Positions 45,248 to 60,622 of a stretch of DNA of 64,000 bases are shown piece by piece. The DNA comes from Neocallimastix lanati (nom. inval.). Its lineage: Eukaryota > Neocallimastigomycota > Neocallimastigomycetes > Neocallimastigales > Neocallimastigaceae. Location of the stretch: contig JACVTC010000082.1 of assembly GCA_016946835.1 (NCBI GenBank), positions 610,001 to 674,000 on the forward strand. The letters run 5' to 3'. A model generated the notes under the pieces. That model worked only from the letters and a program-made list of their open reading frames with translations, was not told the origin of the DNA and ran no database searches. Position numbers and translations under genes: made by a program. Numbering within the stretch: the stretch's first letter is position 1; every line of letters starts with the position of its first letter.

Positions 45248-46360
45248 TTATGAAACTGATAATCCTAATAATGCATCTGATAATATATCCGAGTCATCAT
45301 GAATTAGCATTTCTGATTTCCAAAATTTTATAGATCCATCAAAATTACTACCAGCAACAATATATTTTAAAAATGGATGAAAATCTATACACCATGCATG
45401 TATATCTCTAGTTAATAATGGATATTGTTCATTTATTAGGTTTATTTCTTCTGGACTTAAAAATGGAATTATTTGTACAGGTTTCTTATTTTGTAAATTC
45501 CATATCCAGATATTACCGTCTTGTGAACCACTCACAATATAACAATGATCTTTTGAGCCTGATCCTTTTGTAATAATACCACAATTTATAGTATGCATTA
45601 TAGATATACTTCTATTTTCTTGATTTTCTTGATTTTTATGACCGACATATATTCTTTTACATTTATGTGAAGAAAGTTCAAAAAGTCTAATTACATTATC
45701 CATTGATGACACTAAGATAAATCTACCATTTGGTGAAAATTTTACACAACTGATAGGTGGGTATAGTCTAGTCAATTCTACACTTTCAAACCATGTTTGT
45801 AAACATTGATTTTTATCAATATCAAATAAATTAATACTACCGTCAAAACCTCCAGTGATAATTAAATTTCTTTCGGAAAATGGGGAATAATCTATTGAGG
45901 TTACTGCACTTTTATGTGTTTTTGGTAATGTTTTTGACTCTCCATTAGAAAACCATACTTTAATATCACCATCCCTTGAACCAGATGATATAGTCAATAT
46001 ATTGGTGATATGTGCTGCAATGCATGTAATACTATCATGATGTCCATTTAATATAGCACTCTGTTCTACTTTGTTATCCTTAATATTCCATACTTGTATA
46101 GTTCCATCACTTCCTCCTGTAATAAATTCTGAATTAAGGGAACACCATGCTACAGAAGTAACAAGTCCTTGTTGCGAATTAAATGTCAAATAGAGTTGTA
46201 TTGGTTGATTATACATTAAAGGCCTACAATCCCAAATGCAAATTGATGAATCCTGTGCAACAGATAATAATAAATTTCCATCTAGTGAAAATTTTAAATG
46301 TAAAATTGTACAATTATTATGTCCTTTCATTGTTGAAAATAATTGATAATCTAGTGACAT
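45248..46360 (-). CDS. WD40-repeat protein, WDR5-like, single exon
   Basis: The frame encodes 370 aa without introns. It contains seven WD40 blades covering nearly the whole protein, for example MKGHNNCTILHLKFSLDGN at the start and WD/WN/WF blade ends (SSICIWD, GTIQVWN, GDIKVWF). Blades five to seven resemble WDR5/Swd3: FSPNGRFILVSSMDNVIRL, YVGHKNQEN, YIVSGSQDGNIWIWNLQ and GSIKFWKSEML. WDR5 is a core scaffold of COMPASS/MLL histone H3K4 methyltransferases. However, WD40 propellers look alike and the sequence departs from WDR5 in several blades, so it may be a diverged paralogue. The lack of introns contrasts with intron-rich neighbours. A 27-base A run on the coding strand lies about 165 bases after the stop. 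Confidence 0.65.
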   Translation of the reverse strand: MSLDYQLFSTMKGHNNCTILHLKFSLDGNLLLSVAQDSSICIWDCRPLMYNQPIQLYLTFNSQQGLVTSVAWCSLNSEFITGGSDGTIQVWNIKDNKVEQSAILNGHHDSITCIAAHITNILTISSGSRDGDIKVWFSNGESKTLPKTHKSAVTSIDYSPFSERNLIITGGFDGSINLFDIDKNQCLQTWFESVELTRLYPPISCVKFSPNGRFILVSSMDNVIRLFELSSHKCKRIYVGHKNQENQENRSISIMHTINCGIITKGSGSKDHCYIVSGSQDGNIWIWNLQNKKPVQIIPFLSPEEINLINEQYPLLTRDIHAWCIDFHPFLKYIVAGSNFDGSIKFWKSEMLIHDDSDILSDALLGLSVS

Positions 46361-47787
46361 TTTTTATATTAAAATAATTTAGGAAGTAACCAATACTAAA
46401 ATTTTAAATTAATTTATGTATTTTTTTATTATTATTATTATTTAATAATAATTCGATTTTTTTTTTTTTTACTAATTTTTTAATTTATATTATTCAAATT
46501 TAAATGGTATATATAAATAATGTAATAATAATATATATATATATATATTGTAAATTGAAAAGATAATGAAAATAATTATTAATATTAAAAGATGATTTCT
46601 AAAATTATTAAGAATTTTGATTTTTAGTTCTATTATAGTAAAGATGATAACGATTTGAAAAAAGTTGAATTTATGTATATAAAAAAATACAACTATAATA
46701 ATTTAAATACTCTGCTTTTATTTTTTCATATGATATTACGAAGTGTCTTTTACTGATATTTATTATAATCATATCATTTTACTATTTTTATAATTGTATC
46801 TATTAATTTTATAATATTAATAATATTTAAATATAAAATGGATTTTAAAATATTTATATAAATAAATTAATTTATAAATTTTAAAAAAAAAAAAAAAAAT
46901 CATTCAAAGTAATTGATTATTTTAAAATTCATTACAAGGGAGTTATTTTTATTATATATAAAAATTACAATTATTAGAAAATAAATTAAATTAAAAAAAA
47001 AAAAAAAGTAATGTATAAAAATTATATAAAAAAAAATAAGATAACAAAAAAAGATATAATATATAAAAATTAGAAAAAATAAAATAAAATAAAATAAAAT
47101 TTTTAAATATATAATTTTTATCTTTAAAAAAAATTTAATTTTATTTAATTTATATATTAATGAATAAACTTATAAATTAATTTAATTTATTAATATAAAT
47201 TTAAATAAATTTTAGTTTTCATTTATTTTTCTTTTTGAATCTATTCAAAATGAAAATAAATATAAAATTTCTTTAATATTAAATAGTAATAATTTTAAAC
47301 AATATAAAAGAAAAAATCATAATCATATAAAAACTAGGATAAAACTAATATATGTTATTATTATAAATTTAAATAAAATATATCTAAATTTCACTGAATG
47401 ATAATTAATATTATTAAATTAATTATGAGAAATTATATATATTTATATTTCAAAATAATCTTATTAAATTTTATTTTATATGTTTTTATTAAAACAAAAA
47501 AATTTTATAAAAAATGAAAAAAAAAAAAAATCTTTTAAATTTAATAAAGTATTTAAGATATATGTTTTATAAAATAAAAAAAATAATAAACATAAAAGGA
47601 AGATGAGTATGATATGTTATATTACTATTATTATTATTATTATTTCTTATAAAAAAATATTATAAAGTAATCTTTCGATAATTATTTTATATATTGAATA
47701 ATAATGAATTATATATATAATTTTTTTTTTTTTTTTTTTACTTTTAATTATAATATATTAATAGTAATTAGATAATCCTATAATTTT

Positions 47788-47821
<34 letters not shown>

Positions 47822-47832
47822 TCTCTTTCTTT

Positions 47833-47869
<37 letters not shown>

Positions 47870-48004
47870 TTGTAATTAATGATTAAAAACTTTATAAAAA
47901 AAAAAAAAAAATCGTAAATCATTATAAAACCGTAAAAAAATTTATATATATAATAATAAATTGAATGTCAATAATAAAAAAAATAAAAAATATATATGTA
48001 ATAT
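46361..48004. other. AT-rich spacer between WDR5-like and UTP20 genes
   Basis: Very AT-rich sequence with long T and A homopolymers, the largest near 47791-47865. No coding potential, tRNA or transposon recognised. Confidence 0.6.
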
Positions 48005-51000
48005 CTATTTTCTTCTTTTAATAGATAATTTTGTTTTAAGTTTCTTTGAAGTAATTTCTTCCACCTTTCTTTTTCTTCCAGCCTTTTTCATTTCATTCTT
48101 TTGAACCTTTCTACGAGCAGAAGCTTCAGGATCAATAATGGCCTATTATAATTATAACAATCAATCAATTATATATTTTAATATTATTAATTTTTTTCCA
48201 TTATAATTTTAATTTCGTTTAATATAAGTATATATTAATTTATTTTATGTTATATTATTCTATACTATTTTATTTTATACAATTTTATTTTATTTCATTA
48301 TATATATATTTATATTATTTATATATAATAATATTTATTAATATATTATTAATTACCTGTACAACTTTCTTGGTATGCCTTTCTTTTCTAACTTCTTGAA
48401 CATGTTTATGAACAGAATTATATACTTCAAGGAAAGCCTTAACACCAGCTCTCTTCTGTAACAAATCTAGTACTTCTTGTGCTAAAGTTTTAACTTTTTC
48501 ATTATCAACATTTGTTACATCTTGTACTGAACGGTACAGTGATGAAATCATAACTGGAAGATAATTAGTTAATTCTGGCATTTCAATAACCGAAGCCATT
48601 GCAGCAAACCACTGATAAATTGAAATACACTATTTTAACAAAATTAAATATTTAGAAATATAATAAAATATAATTTATATGTAAATATATTGTATAAAAC
48701 GAAAAAGAGTTAAATATAACAAATAAATATAATAAATAAATAAATATAATTATAATAATAATTATTTTTTATTATTAATTTATTTACCATTAATTCACTT
48801 TTTTTCACAGAACTGTTTACACGAGCTATATAACTTAATTTTCTAAATATTTTCATTAATGGATTCTTAACTTTATGGGCATTCTTATCATTTTCATCAT
48901 TTGCTTCATTTTCTTCTTCATTATCTTCATTTTCTACGGTTTCATTAACATTAAGAATTAATAAACAACGACCAGCGAAGAATAAATTCTTTACAATTTG
49001 TTGAGATAAATCATTAGTTAAACCATCACTATTTAATTCTTCAATCATATTTAAACAAAGTCTCCAAAGAACAATACTATTGGATAAATATTCATATTGA
49101 TTCTTATTATCATCTGAAATCTTTTTGGTACCTGAAATATAGTTCTTAAATTGATCTAAATTTATTTTGGAGAAGAAAATACCAAAAAGACGATTGGCAG
49201 AAATTCTTATCCATAAGTGGGGATGAAGAAGTAAACGTTGAATAGAATTCCATAAACTTTCTAAATGAGTTGAATAAATATATTGTGGGAAGTGATTTAT
49301 TAATTTATTATAGGTATTCAAAGAATAATAAATTAACTCCCAATATTCAGTTTCATCTTCAGTAAAATCAATACTATTGATATTGATAGAGGGTTCCGCA
49401 ACTTCCTTTATAATATTCTTACATAAAATTTCCATTAGAGGCTCAGTTTGTGGTTTAAATTCATTATTCAAGGTATCAATAATTAAACCATAAGCTTGAA
49501 TAGCAGCTTGTTGAATATTTTTAGGTTGTTCCGGGGAAGTCCATTTCTCTAATAATTTATAAATCTTTGGCATTTGACTACTGATAGGTTGAATACGCTT
49601 TATTAATTGCTTTATTAAAATACCAGACATTTCTCTGCATTTACTGGAATCATCATTAATCATACAAACGACTAAGGAAAGGAAGAAAAGTTCAGAGAAT
49701 TGAACAATTAAATCATCGGGGAATCTAGAAATAATTAAGTTAAGCATTTCTAAAACAGAGACACGACCACTTTCATAAACATAATTTAAATTATTAACAA
49801 AGAAAGAAATTTGATTACGAAGTCTATTCTTACTTTGAGGATAATCTAATAAGAATGTTATGTAAATTTGACGGCATTGTTCACGCATAACAGTACTTTG
49901 ACTAGTAACAATTATATTACTGACAATATTCATCAAATCATAAATTTCTTCTACTACATATTTTCTTGCTAAAATAGCCTTAATCATAGAAAGAGTGGTT
50001 GACTGATTTTCTTGTTCCTCTAAATCAATCTTAATAATTTTAATTAATGTTATCAATTGGAATTTAGTAATTTCAACATCATAACAATCACGAATAATTG
50101 AAATTAAAAGCTTGAAACAATTTTGAATTAATTCATTATAAGTTACACGACTTCTACCAATGATTTGGAAAAGACGTTTAACAATTAATTCCCAACTTTC
50201 TTTTAATTTTGGAATTTTGGCTTTAATTAATGTGTTTAAAATTTTCATGGAAAGAATTGATATTTTATTATGCTTGGAATAAAGTGCTTCACCAAAACTA
50301 ACAATTAATGGATCAATCATTTCTAGATTAGTTTGTTCTTGAAGGCTAATACGATCTCTCTTAATACCTGAAAGAAGAATAGAAAAGCCAAATTCAACAA
50401 ATAAATAGGCATTAGCCTTAAAGTTTTTTAATGGTTCTTGTATGTTAGTTGGACGTTTCATTTGAACCATTACATTCTTTTCTGCTTGAGTTAATTCCTT
50501 CTTCTTTTTATTCTCAACTTGAGCAAATGGAAGAGTCTCTGTAATAAGGCCATGAGTAAATAGTAATAGTTCCTTAGCTTTTACACTTGAATTAATATTT
50601 AAACCAACAGATATACGTCTTAAAATTTCTTCAACATTTTTCATTTTCTTTAAACTATCACTTTCTAGCATTAATTCCTTTAATGGTTTCAACATTACAG
50701 TAATCATACTTAATCGAATAACCTTTGATAATAATTCAAAGGAATCAAAACTCTTCGTACCCTTAATTTCACGCATTTTACCTCTTAATTCTTCAATTTC
50801 TCTTTCATCACCAACTTCACCAAAGATATCATTAATTAATATATCTACTAAAGGTTCCATACAATCATCAATATCACCTGGATTTAAGGTTGGAACTAAA
50901 CTATAGAGTAAGGAATGAATAGTATAACCTAAAACATGAAGTTGATATCCTCTTAATAAGGTAGTTTGAAGTTCCGTTACAATAAAGGAGAAATATTGTG

Positions 51001-54000
51001 GTCCTAATAAATTAGCAATTTTAACTAAAGTATCACGAGTACTATCACGAGCTTCTTGTTGTCTACTTTTCAAGATTTGACAAAGGTTTAATAATAACTT
51101 TGGAAGTTGTTCATTCATGGATTCAGTTGGTAAATTCTTTAAAAGTTTAACAATAGCAAGAGCTACTGGAGTTCTTACAATAACATTTAATTCATCTTTT
51201 TGAGTTAAATAGTTGTAAAGTTCTGGGATTAAACGATTGACAACGGTATCATGAATTTTATTAAATTTAGGTTTTTGAATTTTTTCATCTACATTCATAT
51301 CCACTGTTTTATCGTTACTTTTTTTTTCTTGTTCCTTGGTCTTTTTTTCTCCTTTTTCTTCTTTTTCTTCTTCTTTTGTTTTATCTCCACCTTCTTCTTC
51401 TTCTTCTTCTTCTTCTTCTTCTTCAATTAATTCAATTTCTTCATCAATTTCTTCTTCTCCTTCTTCTTCCTTAATTTCTTCTTTTTCGTCAATTTCCATA
51501 CTATCCATAGTTTTCATATCATAATGGAAATTATCCAAAACAATTAATATAACTCTAATTAATACCTTTTCTAATTGTTGCTTCCTCTTAATATTAATTA
51601 AAGTATTTTTAACAAGAGTGTAATATTGACCCCAAGTTAAATAACCAGAAGCTACACCAATCGTATTAATGGCTTCATTAATCAAATTATGTTCACTTGA
51701 TTTATCCGATTCATAGATAAAATGATTAATAATAGGTACAAAGATATTAGAAATATTTCTTGGATTAATTTTACCAGTATTTAATTCATCAGTCAAACGT
51801 TTCAATGCTCTAATACGACGATGAATTTGCATATGATAAATATTATTAAAGAAGTTTGCTTCTTCATCATTATTAGCTAATAATGGTACCATATCCTTTA
51901 AGAATTCATGATCCTTATTCTTTTCAATCATTAATCCTAAAATAGTGACAAATTCATGACGAGCTTCTTCCTTATAAGACTTAATACCACGTTTAATAGC
52001 TGGTAAACATGTAAAGAAAACAAGATTTTGGAATTGTGTATATTCAATTTCATCTTTTTTAGACATTTTCTTCTTCTTTTCATCATGGCTTATTCTTTCT
52101 TCTTCTGCACGTTCAATTAAGCGAGTAATACCGTATGTTGAATTGGTTCTAATAGCAAATTCATCAGTGGTTTGTAAATAATAAATTAAGTTATAAATAA
52201 TTGGAAGCCATTGTTGAGAAGTGAATTCCTTATAATATTCTTGATTAATTTTTGAATAAGCATCAAATCTACGATCATAATCAGGTTCATCGATCATTTT
52301 TTCAGAGAATGCATTCAAATCATCTAAAAGTTCTGAAACTTTCTTTAAATAATCAAATATTTCAGCTAATTTATTAAATATTTTACATAGAAGAGATCTA
52401 CATTTTCTACTTTCTAATATCATAAAGAGTCTAGACCAATAACGGAAGTGGACATGTTCATTGAATGTAATACCATTCAATTCAATTTCAGTCTTCTTAG
52501 AGCTATTCATCAATGGAAGGAAGTTATAAGTAATATTTAATATATCTTCCTTTGTTCTTTCTGGAACAATTTTAACTGATTTATTAAGTGATGGTAAAAG
52601 TAATTCAATAAGTTTATCTGCATGTTCACCATTGGTAACAAAGATAGAAATATTCGAAAGAACATTAACAATTCTTCTCCAAAGAGCAATTGAACTTTGA
52701 AGTTGGAAATTAATATTACGAGTATCAGTAAGAAGATATTCGAATTCATACAAAATCTTACTTATCGAAGGTTCTAATACTTTTTGAGCGATAGTTTTAT
52801 TTTCGGTTAATTCTGATTCGATACGATCAACGATAGCTTGCGCTTCTTTAGCTGTAGCAGGTACAGTAGATTTAGCCCTTACCTTTTCTCTGGCTAATTC
52901 TTCAGGAACATCCAAAAGATGTAAAATATCTTCTAATATACCAATGATTAATGAAACAACGGTATTATGAACCTTTTTGGCAGAAAGGCATGATAATAAA
53001 CCTGTTAATAATGTATGATCATAATCAACAAAGAATGAAATATATTTTTTATTACGTCCCCATGAACGAAGAATTTCCATAATTACAGTAACTGCTTGTG
53101 TATTTTCTATTGCAAACTTTGGAATTCTTGGAGTAATTATTCTTTTAAAGAATTCTGGCATGTAGGAAGAAAAATCGAACTTTAAATTTACACTAAATAA
53201 TTGGCATAAACGACGTAACCCTTGTTGACGAACATCTCTCAATTTAGAAATAGTTAAATTTTCATCATTGCTATTACAAAGAATTGCATGAATATCTTCA
53301 CTTTTATTTGTATTTATTAAATTTTCTGCTTGATAAATTAACTTTAATACAACATTAACAATTTGTGAAACCACTGGATCTAATTTGATTTTTAATTGAT
53401 TAATGAAATCTTCTAAAACACTTAATAAACCAAGTTGATGCTTAATTGGAACATTAATAGAACCTTCATAATCTTCTTCAGTATTATTAGTATCATCCAC
53501 ATCCATAGAATTTTCATCATCAACAATACTTTTAGACGACTTTATTTCATCAAATGGTCTAAACATAAGATCCATCATATATTGAATATCTACCGTTTCA
53601 CAACCAGCTAACCAAACAAATATAGCTGTACGTCTTGCTTTTGCACCAGAACGGGAAGAATTTCTTCCCTTTTTACTAATGACCTTACCATAAAGTAAAC
53701 AAATTATAACTTCCATTAATGGTTTTTGGTGTTCAATTTCAATTTGATTTCTTAAATCTTCAATATTTAATGTAGAAAGTTCATCACGGAATTTATTATC
53801 TTCAGTAAGTGCTATTAATTTTTCATTATATTCAACAATACCTTTTTCTTGATAAGTTACCAAGCACTTAATACAAGCATGTTGAATTTTTTCATCACCT
53901 TTTGTTAAAAGACGTTTATAAATATCATATAAAACCTTCGATTTATACAAACTTTTTACATTTTTAAACTTAGAAAATAATGATAAAAATTGAAGCATTT

Positions 54001-54814
54001 TATTATAATTATACTTTGGTGTTTTATTAAATGAAATTTTAATATTTTTTTCTTTTTCTTCTTCATCCTCTTCATCGTCAAATAAATCATCAATCTTATA
54101 TTCTTTTTGACAAAATTCAAAGAATTTTGGTACAATGAGTCTTGAGAATCTTTCAGCAATATGTGGTACTAAATCTAATGTTTTCCATAAGAGATTCTCG
54201 TAATTCCAGTAATCAACAGTTGGAATTTCTGGTGATAAGTAACTTAAAAATTTATTGAAATAAAGTTCATTAAGATCTTCAGTTGGTTCAATACTATTTA
54301 AATAATCTCTTGCCTTTTGGAAAATATCACTAATGTAAGCAATAACTTTATCCTTAAAATTTAATAACTCTGGTTTAAAAATATCCCAGAAGTAATTTAA
54401 TTCAAGAGATGAAATTCCTGATAAAATTTTCATAGTTTCTGGCCATAAAACACTAAAATTGTTAGTTAAAACCCCTAAACATAATCTTGGTAATACTTCC
54501 CAGTAAGTTTTAGATAGATTGCCAGTAACTTGTAATGTATTAATACGTCTTAATAAAATCATTTTTTCTTGATATGTATTAACTGCATTTGGCATTTCTT
54601 CAATTTTCTTACATAAATCAAATAACATTTCAGCTTTTTTATCATCACCTTTTCCTGTTTCAATATCAAAATTTGCCAAAATATTAAATGTATATTCACG
54701 AATTAAATGATTGAATGAACTAATATTATCTTTTAATTTTGAATATATTGTATTTAATACTTCTTTGTTAAACATTTCATCATATTTCATACTGATATGG
54801 TAAATTTATTAATA

Positions 54815-54863
<49 letters not shown>

Positions 54864-57834
54864 CATATATATATATTATATATATATTTTTCATAAAATA
54901 TTAATATTTGTTATATTTTATATCAATAATTATATAACTTATATAACTTATATGAAGGTCTTACCTATTCTTTAAAACAGTAAAATAATTGGCAACACCA
55001 TATAAAATATTTACATCGCTTGGATATTTTAATAAAACATCATTAATAATTATATCCCATAATTCTTTTAAAAATTCAAAATGATTAGCATGTCTACTGA
55101 TTTCAGCAAATGTATAAATTAATTGCCCAATATTAGTATTAATAATTTTAGTCGTATCTTTAGTTTCTTCTTTACTTTCGTTAAATAATGAATTATTCAA
55201 TTCAATATATTTCTTTAAAGTTTCATAAATATCATCCTTCAAATTTTGATAAGGAATTTCAATATTTCTTAAACATACAATTGCTGCTAATTCCTTCATA
55301 TGATTGTTGGATCCACTAGTAAGATCTTCATATACTAATTCAGAAATTTTATTAAGATCTTTAATATCTAATTCAGAAAATTTAATATATTTTAATAAAC
55401 GATCTTTCCAACTATCATTTTTATTTTTATCCCCTTTCTTTTCAATAATATGTAAAAAATTGTCATATACTAATTGTGAAGAAACTTCTGATGGGTATCC
55501 ATTTTTATTAAAATCAGTAAACATTTCAAAAAGATAGAAAAGGAATAAATCTGAATTTTCATTCCAATTAAATGAAATATACTTTATTACAAATGGTAAA
55601 ATAATTTGGCAATAAATAGCATTATTTTTTTGTCTGATTTCATTTGTAAAATTTAATACTTCTTTATGTAAAGAGCATTTAAAAATATTATCAAATACAT
55701 TTTTACCATAAGATAAAGTAATTGTTGGTGATGAAAATAAAACTAATGGTTTAAGCATATTTAATAATTCTTTAATTGCTATTTTTGAATCTGGTAAATA
55801 ATCTGAATTAAATATTATCTTTGACACACCATCTATTGATTTAAATATTTTTTTGCGATCTTTTCATTATAACAAATATGTATATACATATATACATATA
55901 TATATATATAAAATAAACAAAAAAAATAAAATTTAAAAAATAATATATTTATATATATATATATAATTAAAATAAAAATTGAAATGTATTATTAATAAAG
56001 TTTATTTATATTAGTAAAACTATAAAAGATGAATTTAATTTATAATTTTTTATTAGTTACTTACCGTGAATTGAATGGCCTCTTTTTGTTTCAGCTGCAG
56101 TTTTAACAATGATCATTAATTTAGAAAGGTTTATATGATTTAATACAATTTCTTTTTCAGATTTATCTTTATACTCATCAATATATTTTAATAAATATTT
56201 ATTTAAAACATCATAAATGACACCACTGGTATTTGTATTAACATAAGCACATGTATCTTTTATAAATACCTGAATTGATCTAAATAATGGATCATCTTTT
56301 ATTATTATTTATAAGAATATTTTTTTATATAGTTATTGTAAATATTAATTTATTTTATTAAAGAAAATATATTTAAATAAATGATCAATTATACATGCAA
56401 ATTTATTATTTTTTACTTTACTTAATTTATCATCTAATTTAGTATTTTTCTTCAAAATATCTAATATTATTTCCAAATATTCTTGAGAACGAGAATAAAG
56501 TTGATTATTAACATGCTAATATATTTTTAATATAATATATATATATATTAAAAATAAATAATTAATTATAAAATAATAATATATAATTTTATTAATATAC
56601 TTATATATTACGATCATTTATTAATTACCTTAATAGTTTCACTAAGAAGCATACCTATACCGGATATATAATTTTCAACACATTTACTTTCACAATCATT
56701 AATAGATTCTAATATAATTGTTAAAATGTTTCTTAATCTTTCCCCTTTAATTCTTCTTAATAAAAACGAAAAAGATTCACTTGCAAATCTTCTGATATAA
56801 TCTTTATTATTTTCAAATAAAGATTTCATCATGCTTTTATGGTTATTATGATTTTTTAAATTATAATTATTAACAGATTATATACAGTATTAGTAATTAA
56901 ATTTTATTTCTAAAAATTATATTATTAAGAAATACTTACAAAAATGTTTTGTCAACATCAGTTATTAATTGTTTTAATAAATATTTAAATAAGTATGCAA
57001 TTGTATTAAAGACAGACTACAGAATTAAAAATATATTATTAATATTATGAATATAAAAACATATTAATAGAAGAAATTTTATTTTAAAAAGAAAAAAATT
57101 TTTTTCAATTGCGATATAAATATAATTTTGTTGCTTATATTACTTCAAAAATCTTTGGTTCAGAAGTACGAGAAAGTAATGAAATTATTGCTTCATAAAA
57201 CTTTGGAAAATATTCATAAATTTCCTCTTGCAAATCTCTTGCAAACGAAATTACTAAACTATTATTCATAAATAAAAATATTATATATATATTAATAAAA
57301 ATTATTATATTTAAAAAATTTTTTTTTTTAAATATAATATTTCATAATATTATCAACCTCAAAAGTGGTTCATAAGCTTGGGTATCTTTTACTAAAATAT
57401 GTTTTATAAGAATATTTGCAATAACATCTTTATGGAAAAGAATCATAGGAAGTGATTTTGTATATTGTTGTACTTCATATACGAAATTTGAAAAATCTTT
57501 TGTACAATTAAGTTCTTTCCATTGTATTAATGATTCTTGGAAAAAAGTTTCTGCATCTTCTGGTATTTCATTATTAAATTTATATACTCTTTTTGTTACA
57601 TTAATTTTAATTGTACTGATCCTTTCATTGAAAGATTGATACTATTTCAAATAATTACAAAGATTATTAAATTATATAATAAATATTTTTGAAATATATA
57701 ATTTAATAAATGTAATAAATTATTTTAATTAAATTTATAATTCTGTATAAATATATATATATATAATAGAAAGTTTAAAAAATTATTACTTTGAAGCGAT
57801 TTGCTCCCCCTTTAGTATTAAGTTCTTTACTCAT
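48005..57834 (-). CDS. UTP20: U3 snoRNP / small-subunit processome protein UTP20
   Basis: Eleven exons join in frame to 2795 aa, close to human UTP20 (2785): 57834-57790, 57641-57358, 57258-57144, 57016-56940, 56833-56629, 56515-56395, 56295-56065, 55859-54965, 54791-48788, 48629-48357 and 48142-48005. The whole protein is a HEAT-like helical solenoid. Recognisable points: DYIRRFASESFSFLLRR near the N-terminus, YEFEYLLTD, the highly conserved IHRRIRALKRLTDEL near residue 1645, LQTTLLRGYQLHVLGYTIHS, KSFDSFELLSKVIRLS, and REQCRQIYITFLLDYPQ. An acidic Glu/Lys insertion lies near residues 1775-1820, and the basic tail (RKVQKNEMKKAGRKRK) is typical. UTP20 is part of the nucleolar 90S pre-ribosome and is needed for 18S rRNA maturation. 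The exon 6 donor (T/GTATAA) is the least certain splice site. Confidence 0.93.
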
Positions 57835-58345
57835 TTCTATTCAAATTAGAAAGTTGAAAATAATATTATAAATAAATGGATTTTAATTAATATATTACAT
57901 AATTAATATTTAATTAAATTTTATGTAATTTAATCTTACTTTATATTTTTATATTATTTCAAAAAAGTAATAATAATAGTAAATAAATAACTTTAAATTC
58001 AATTTATTATTGATTCTATATAAATTTCTAAAAATAATTTAAATGTTATAAAAATTATAAAAATTACAATTTTTATTAACACTACTCTAAAATAATGAAA
58101 ACTGCTTTTTCAAAATAAATTAAATAATATAAAATAGATATTTATTTATAATATATAAAATTTTTAAAAAAAAAAAAAAAAAATTAATAATAATAATAAA
58201 ATAAATAAATAAATAAACACTAATTATAATTTATAAATAATATAGAAATTTAAAATAACATCTTTTTAGAATTTAAATTATATTTCTTATAACATATAAA
58301 TATAAAAATAAAATTTTTTATTTTTCCTCCTTTTCAGATAAATTA

Positions 58346-58389
<44 letters not shown>

Positions 58390-59175
58390 AACAATAAAAA
58401 AATTTTTTCAATTATCTACCAATCACTTAAATAAAAAATATAATAATAAATATATTGTATTATAATTGGATTTACTATATAAATTTCAAAATACAAATTT
58501 ATTATAATTGTTGGTTGGTAGTTTCATTTAAATAAAATAATTTTATAAAATCTTTTGATTAATTTAGGGAAAAAAAATAAATAAAATAAAATAAAATAAA
58601 ATAAAAACGAAAATTTATTAAACATTATTATATCACAAAGAAATTATTTAAAAAAATTTTTTTTTTTTATAATTTAAAGATAAAAGTATAAATTTTTAAT
58701 TATGAATATATTATTATTTCATTTTTTTTATTTTTAATTTTTTTTTTTTTTTTTTGGTAGGTATGTGTGTATGTTGATCTACTCTTAAATTTTTGTATTA
58801 TTAATACTATAAATATAAATATATATATTTAATTTTTTAATTTTATTTTAATATAATCTTTAGGCTAATTTAATTTTTAACTTCTTTTATTTTTCTTCTT
58901 TACTTTAAAAGAAGTAAAAATAATAATAATAATAATAAATAATAAAAATATCTTAATTTTTTTCTTCTTGAAAATATACGAATATAATCTATATATTTGT
59001 AAAAATACATAATTAAGAAAGTTTTTTTTTTTTTTTTTAAATAAATATATATATTTATCTAGAAAAAAAAGAAAATATTATTATTCATTTCTATATACTG
59101 AATTTGAAATATAATTTTTAATATTCACAATTTAATATAAAATATGACCGAAATTTCGAATCTTTAAAATTTCTT
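57835..59175. other. Spacer between UTP20 and TSG101 genes
   Basis: It contains poly-A near 58351-58386 and several T runs. It should hold the UTP20 promoter and the TSG101 3' untranslated region. No other gene recognised. Confidence 0.6.
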
Positions 59176-59263
59176 TTACATAAGCTGAGCTTGAGCTCTT
59201 ATTTTTTTTATTAATACTTTCTTTAAAAATTGTTCTCTTGATAAAGCCCGAATATGCTATATA

Positions 59264-59307
<44 letters not shown>

Positions 59308-59712
59308 TAATTTTAATAATAATTAATTCTTTGCATAAAAATAATAATTTTTATAAATTTTTTAAATATATATATATTAATTTAATTTTCTTTACATACC
59401 TTTAAATAATAATTTAAATTGATTTGTTCAGAAGTTAAAGCTTTACCAAGATAGTATATCATATCTTCTATAGCTGATTCGTCAGCAATAGTTTCCACTA
59501 ATCTTTTAATTGTAAATTAGCATATAAATAATTATTGATTTAATTTATGAATTAACATATATTTATTAATTTATTTATTTATTATTTATTATTTATTATT
59601 TATTATTTATTATTTATTATTTATTATTTATTATTTATTATTTATTATTTATTATTTATTTATTTATTTATTTAATATTTATTTATTTATTTATTATTTA
59701 TTTATTTATCAT

Positions 59713-59743
<31 letters not shown>

Positions 59744-60590
59744 TCTAAAATGCATATGTATAATACATACTGATTCATCAATGGCGTTAACTTTAATATA
59801 TCATCTGGATTAATTTCTTTCTTGTTCTTTAATTGTTCAATCTTTTCACTTATTTCTCTATTTTTTCCTTGAAATACTGTTATATTACTTTTTATTTTCA
59901 ACTATTAAATTAATATATATAGATATATTTAATTATTAATTTTGATTGAATATAAAATATAAACATTGTATAATACTTTTAACACCTATTTTTAATATAT
60001 ATTAAAATAAAACTAAAAATAAAATAAAATATTTTTTTTTTATTTCTTGCTTTAATTTTACCATTTCTTCCCTAAATAAATCCATTGATTTATTAATTTT
60101 TGTTTCATTTTCGGAAAGTTTTTTATTTTCATCTAATAATTCATCAATTTTCAATTTTAATTCATCATTAATAGTATCTATATCTTTATTAATTTTATCT
60201 CGAACTTCATTTAAAACACTAGTTTTTGTATTAGTAGGTCTGTTTAAACTACTAGTAGAACTTGAAACATTTCCAGAATTGGCATTATTATTTGTAGAAT
60301 AACTTGGTTGTGGAAAAGAATAATTATATGGCATATTATTATTGCCAGTATCATTATTATTATTATACATAAATGAATTTGGTCTTGGCATTGGCATTGA
60401 AACAGGTTGTGGCATATTAAAACTTTGGGATGTTGGTGGTTTTACTGGCTGTTTAACTGCAACAACTGGTGTTTCATTTGAAAATATTTGCCTTAATATT
60501 GATATAAATTCCATCATTGAATACTAATTTTTTAACAATTTAATATCATTATTTAAAAATAAAAATTCAAATAACAAAAAAAAAAATAAA

Positions 60591-60622
<32 letters not shown>

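Noticed and set aside
52537-52749. Extra small frames on both strands within UTP20 and TSG101
   Set aside because: All overlap exons whose frame is fixed by conserved family motifs.
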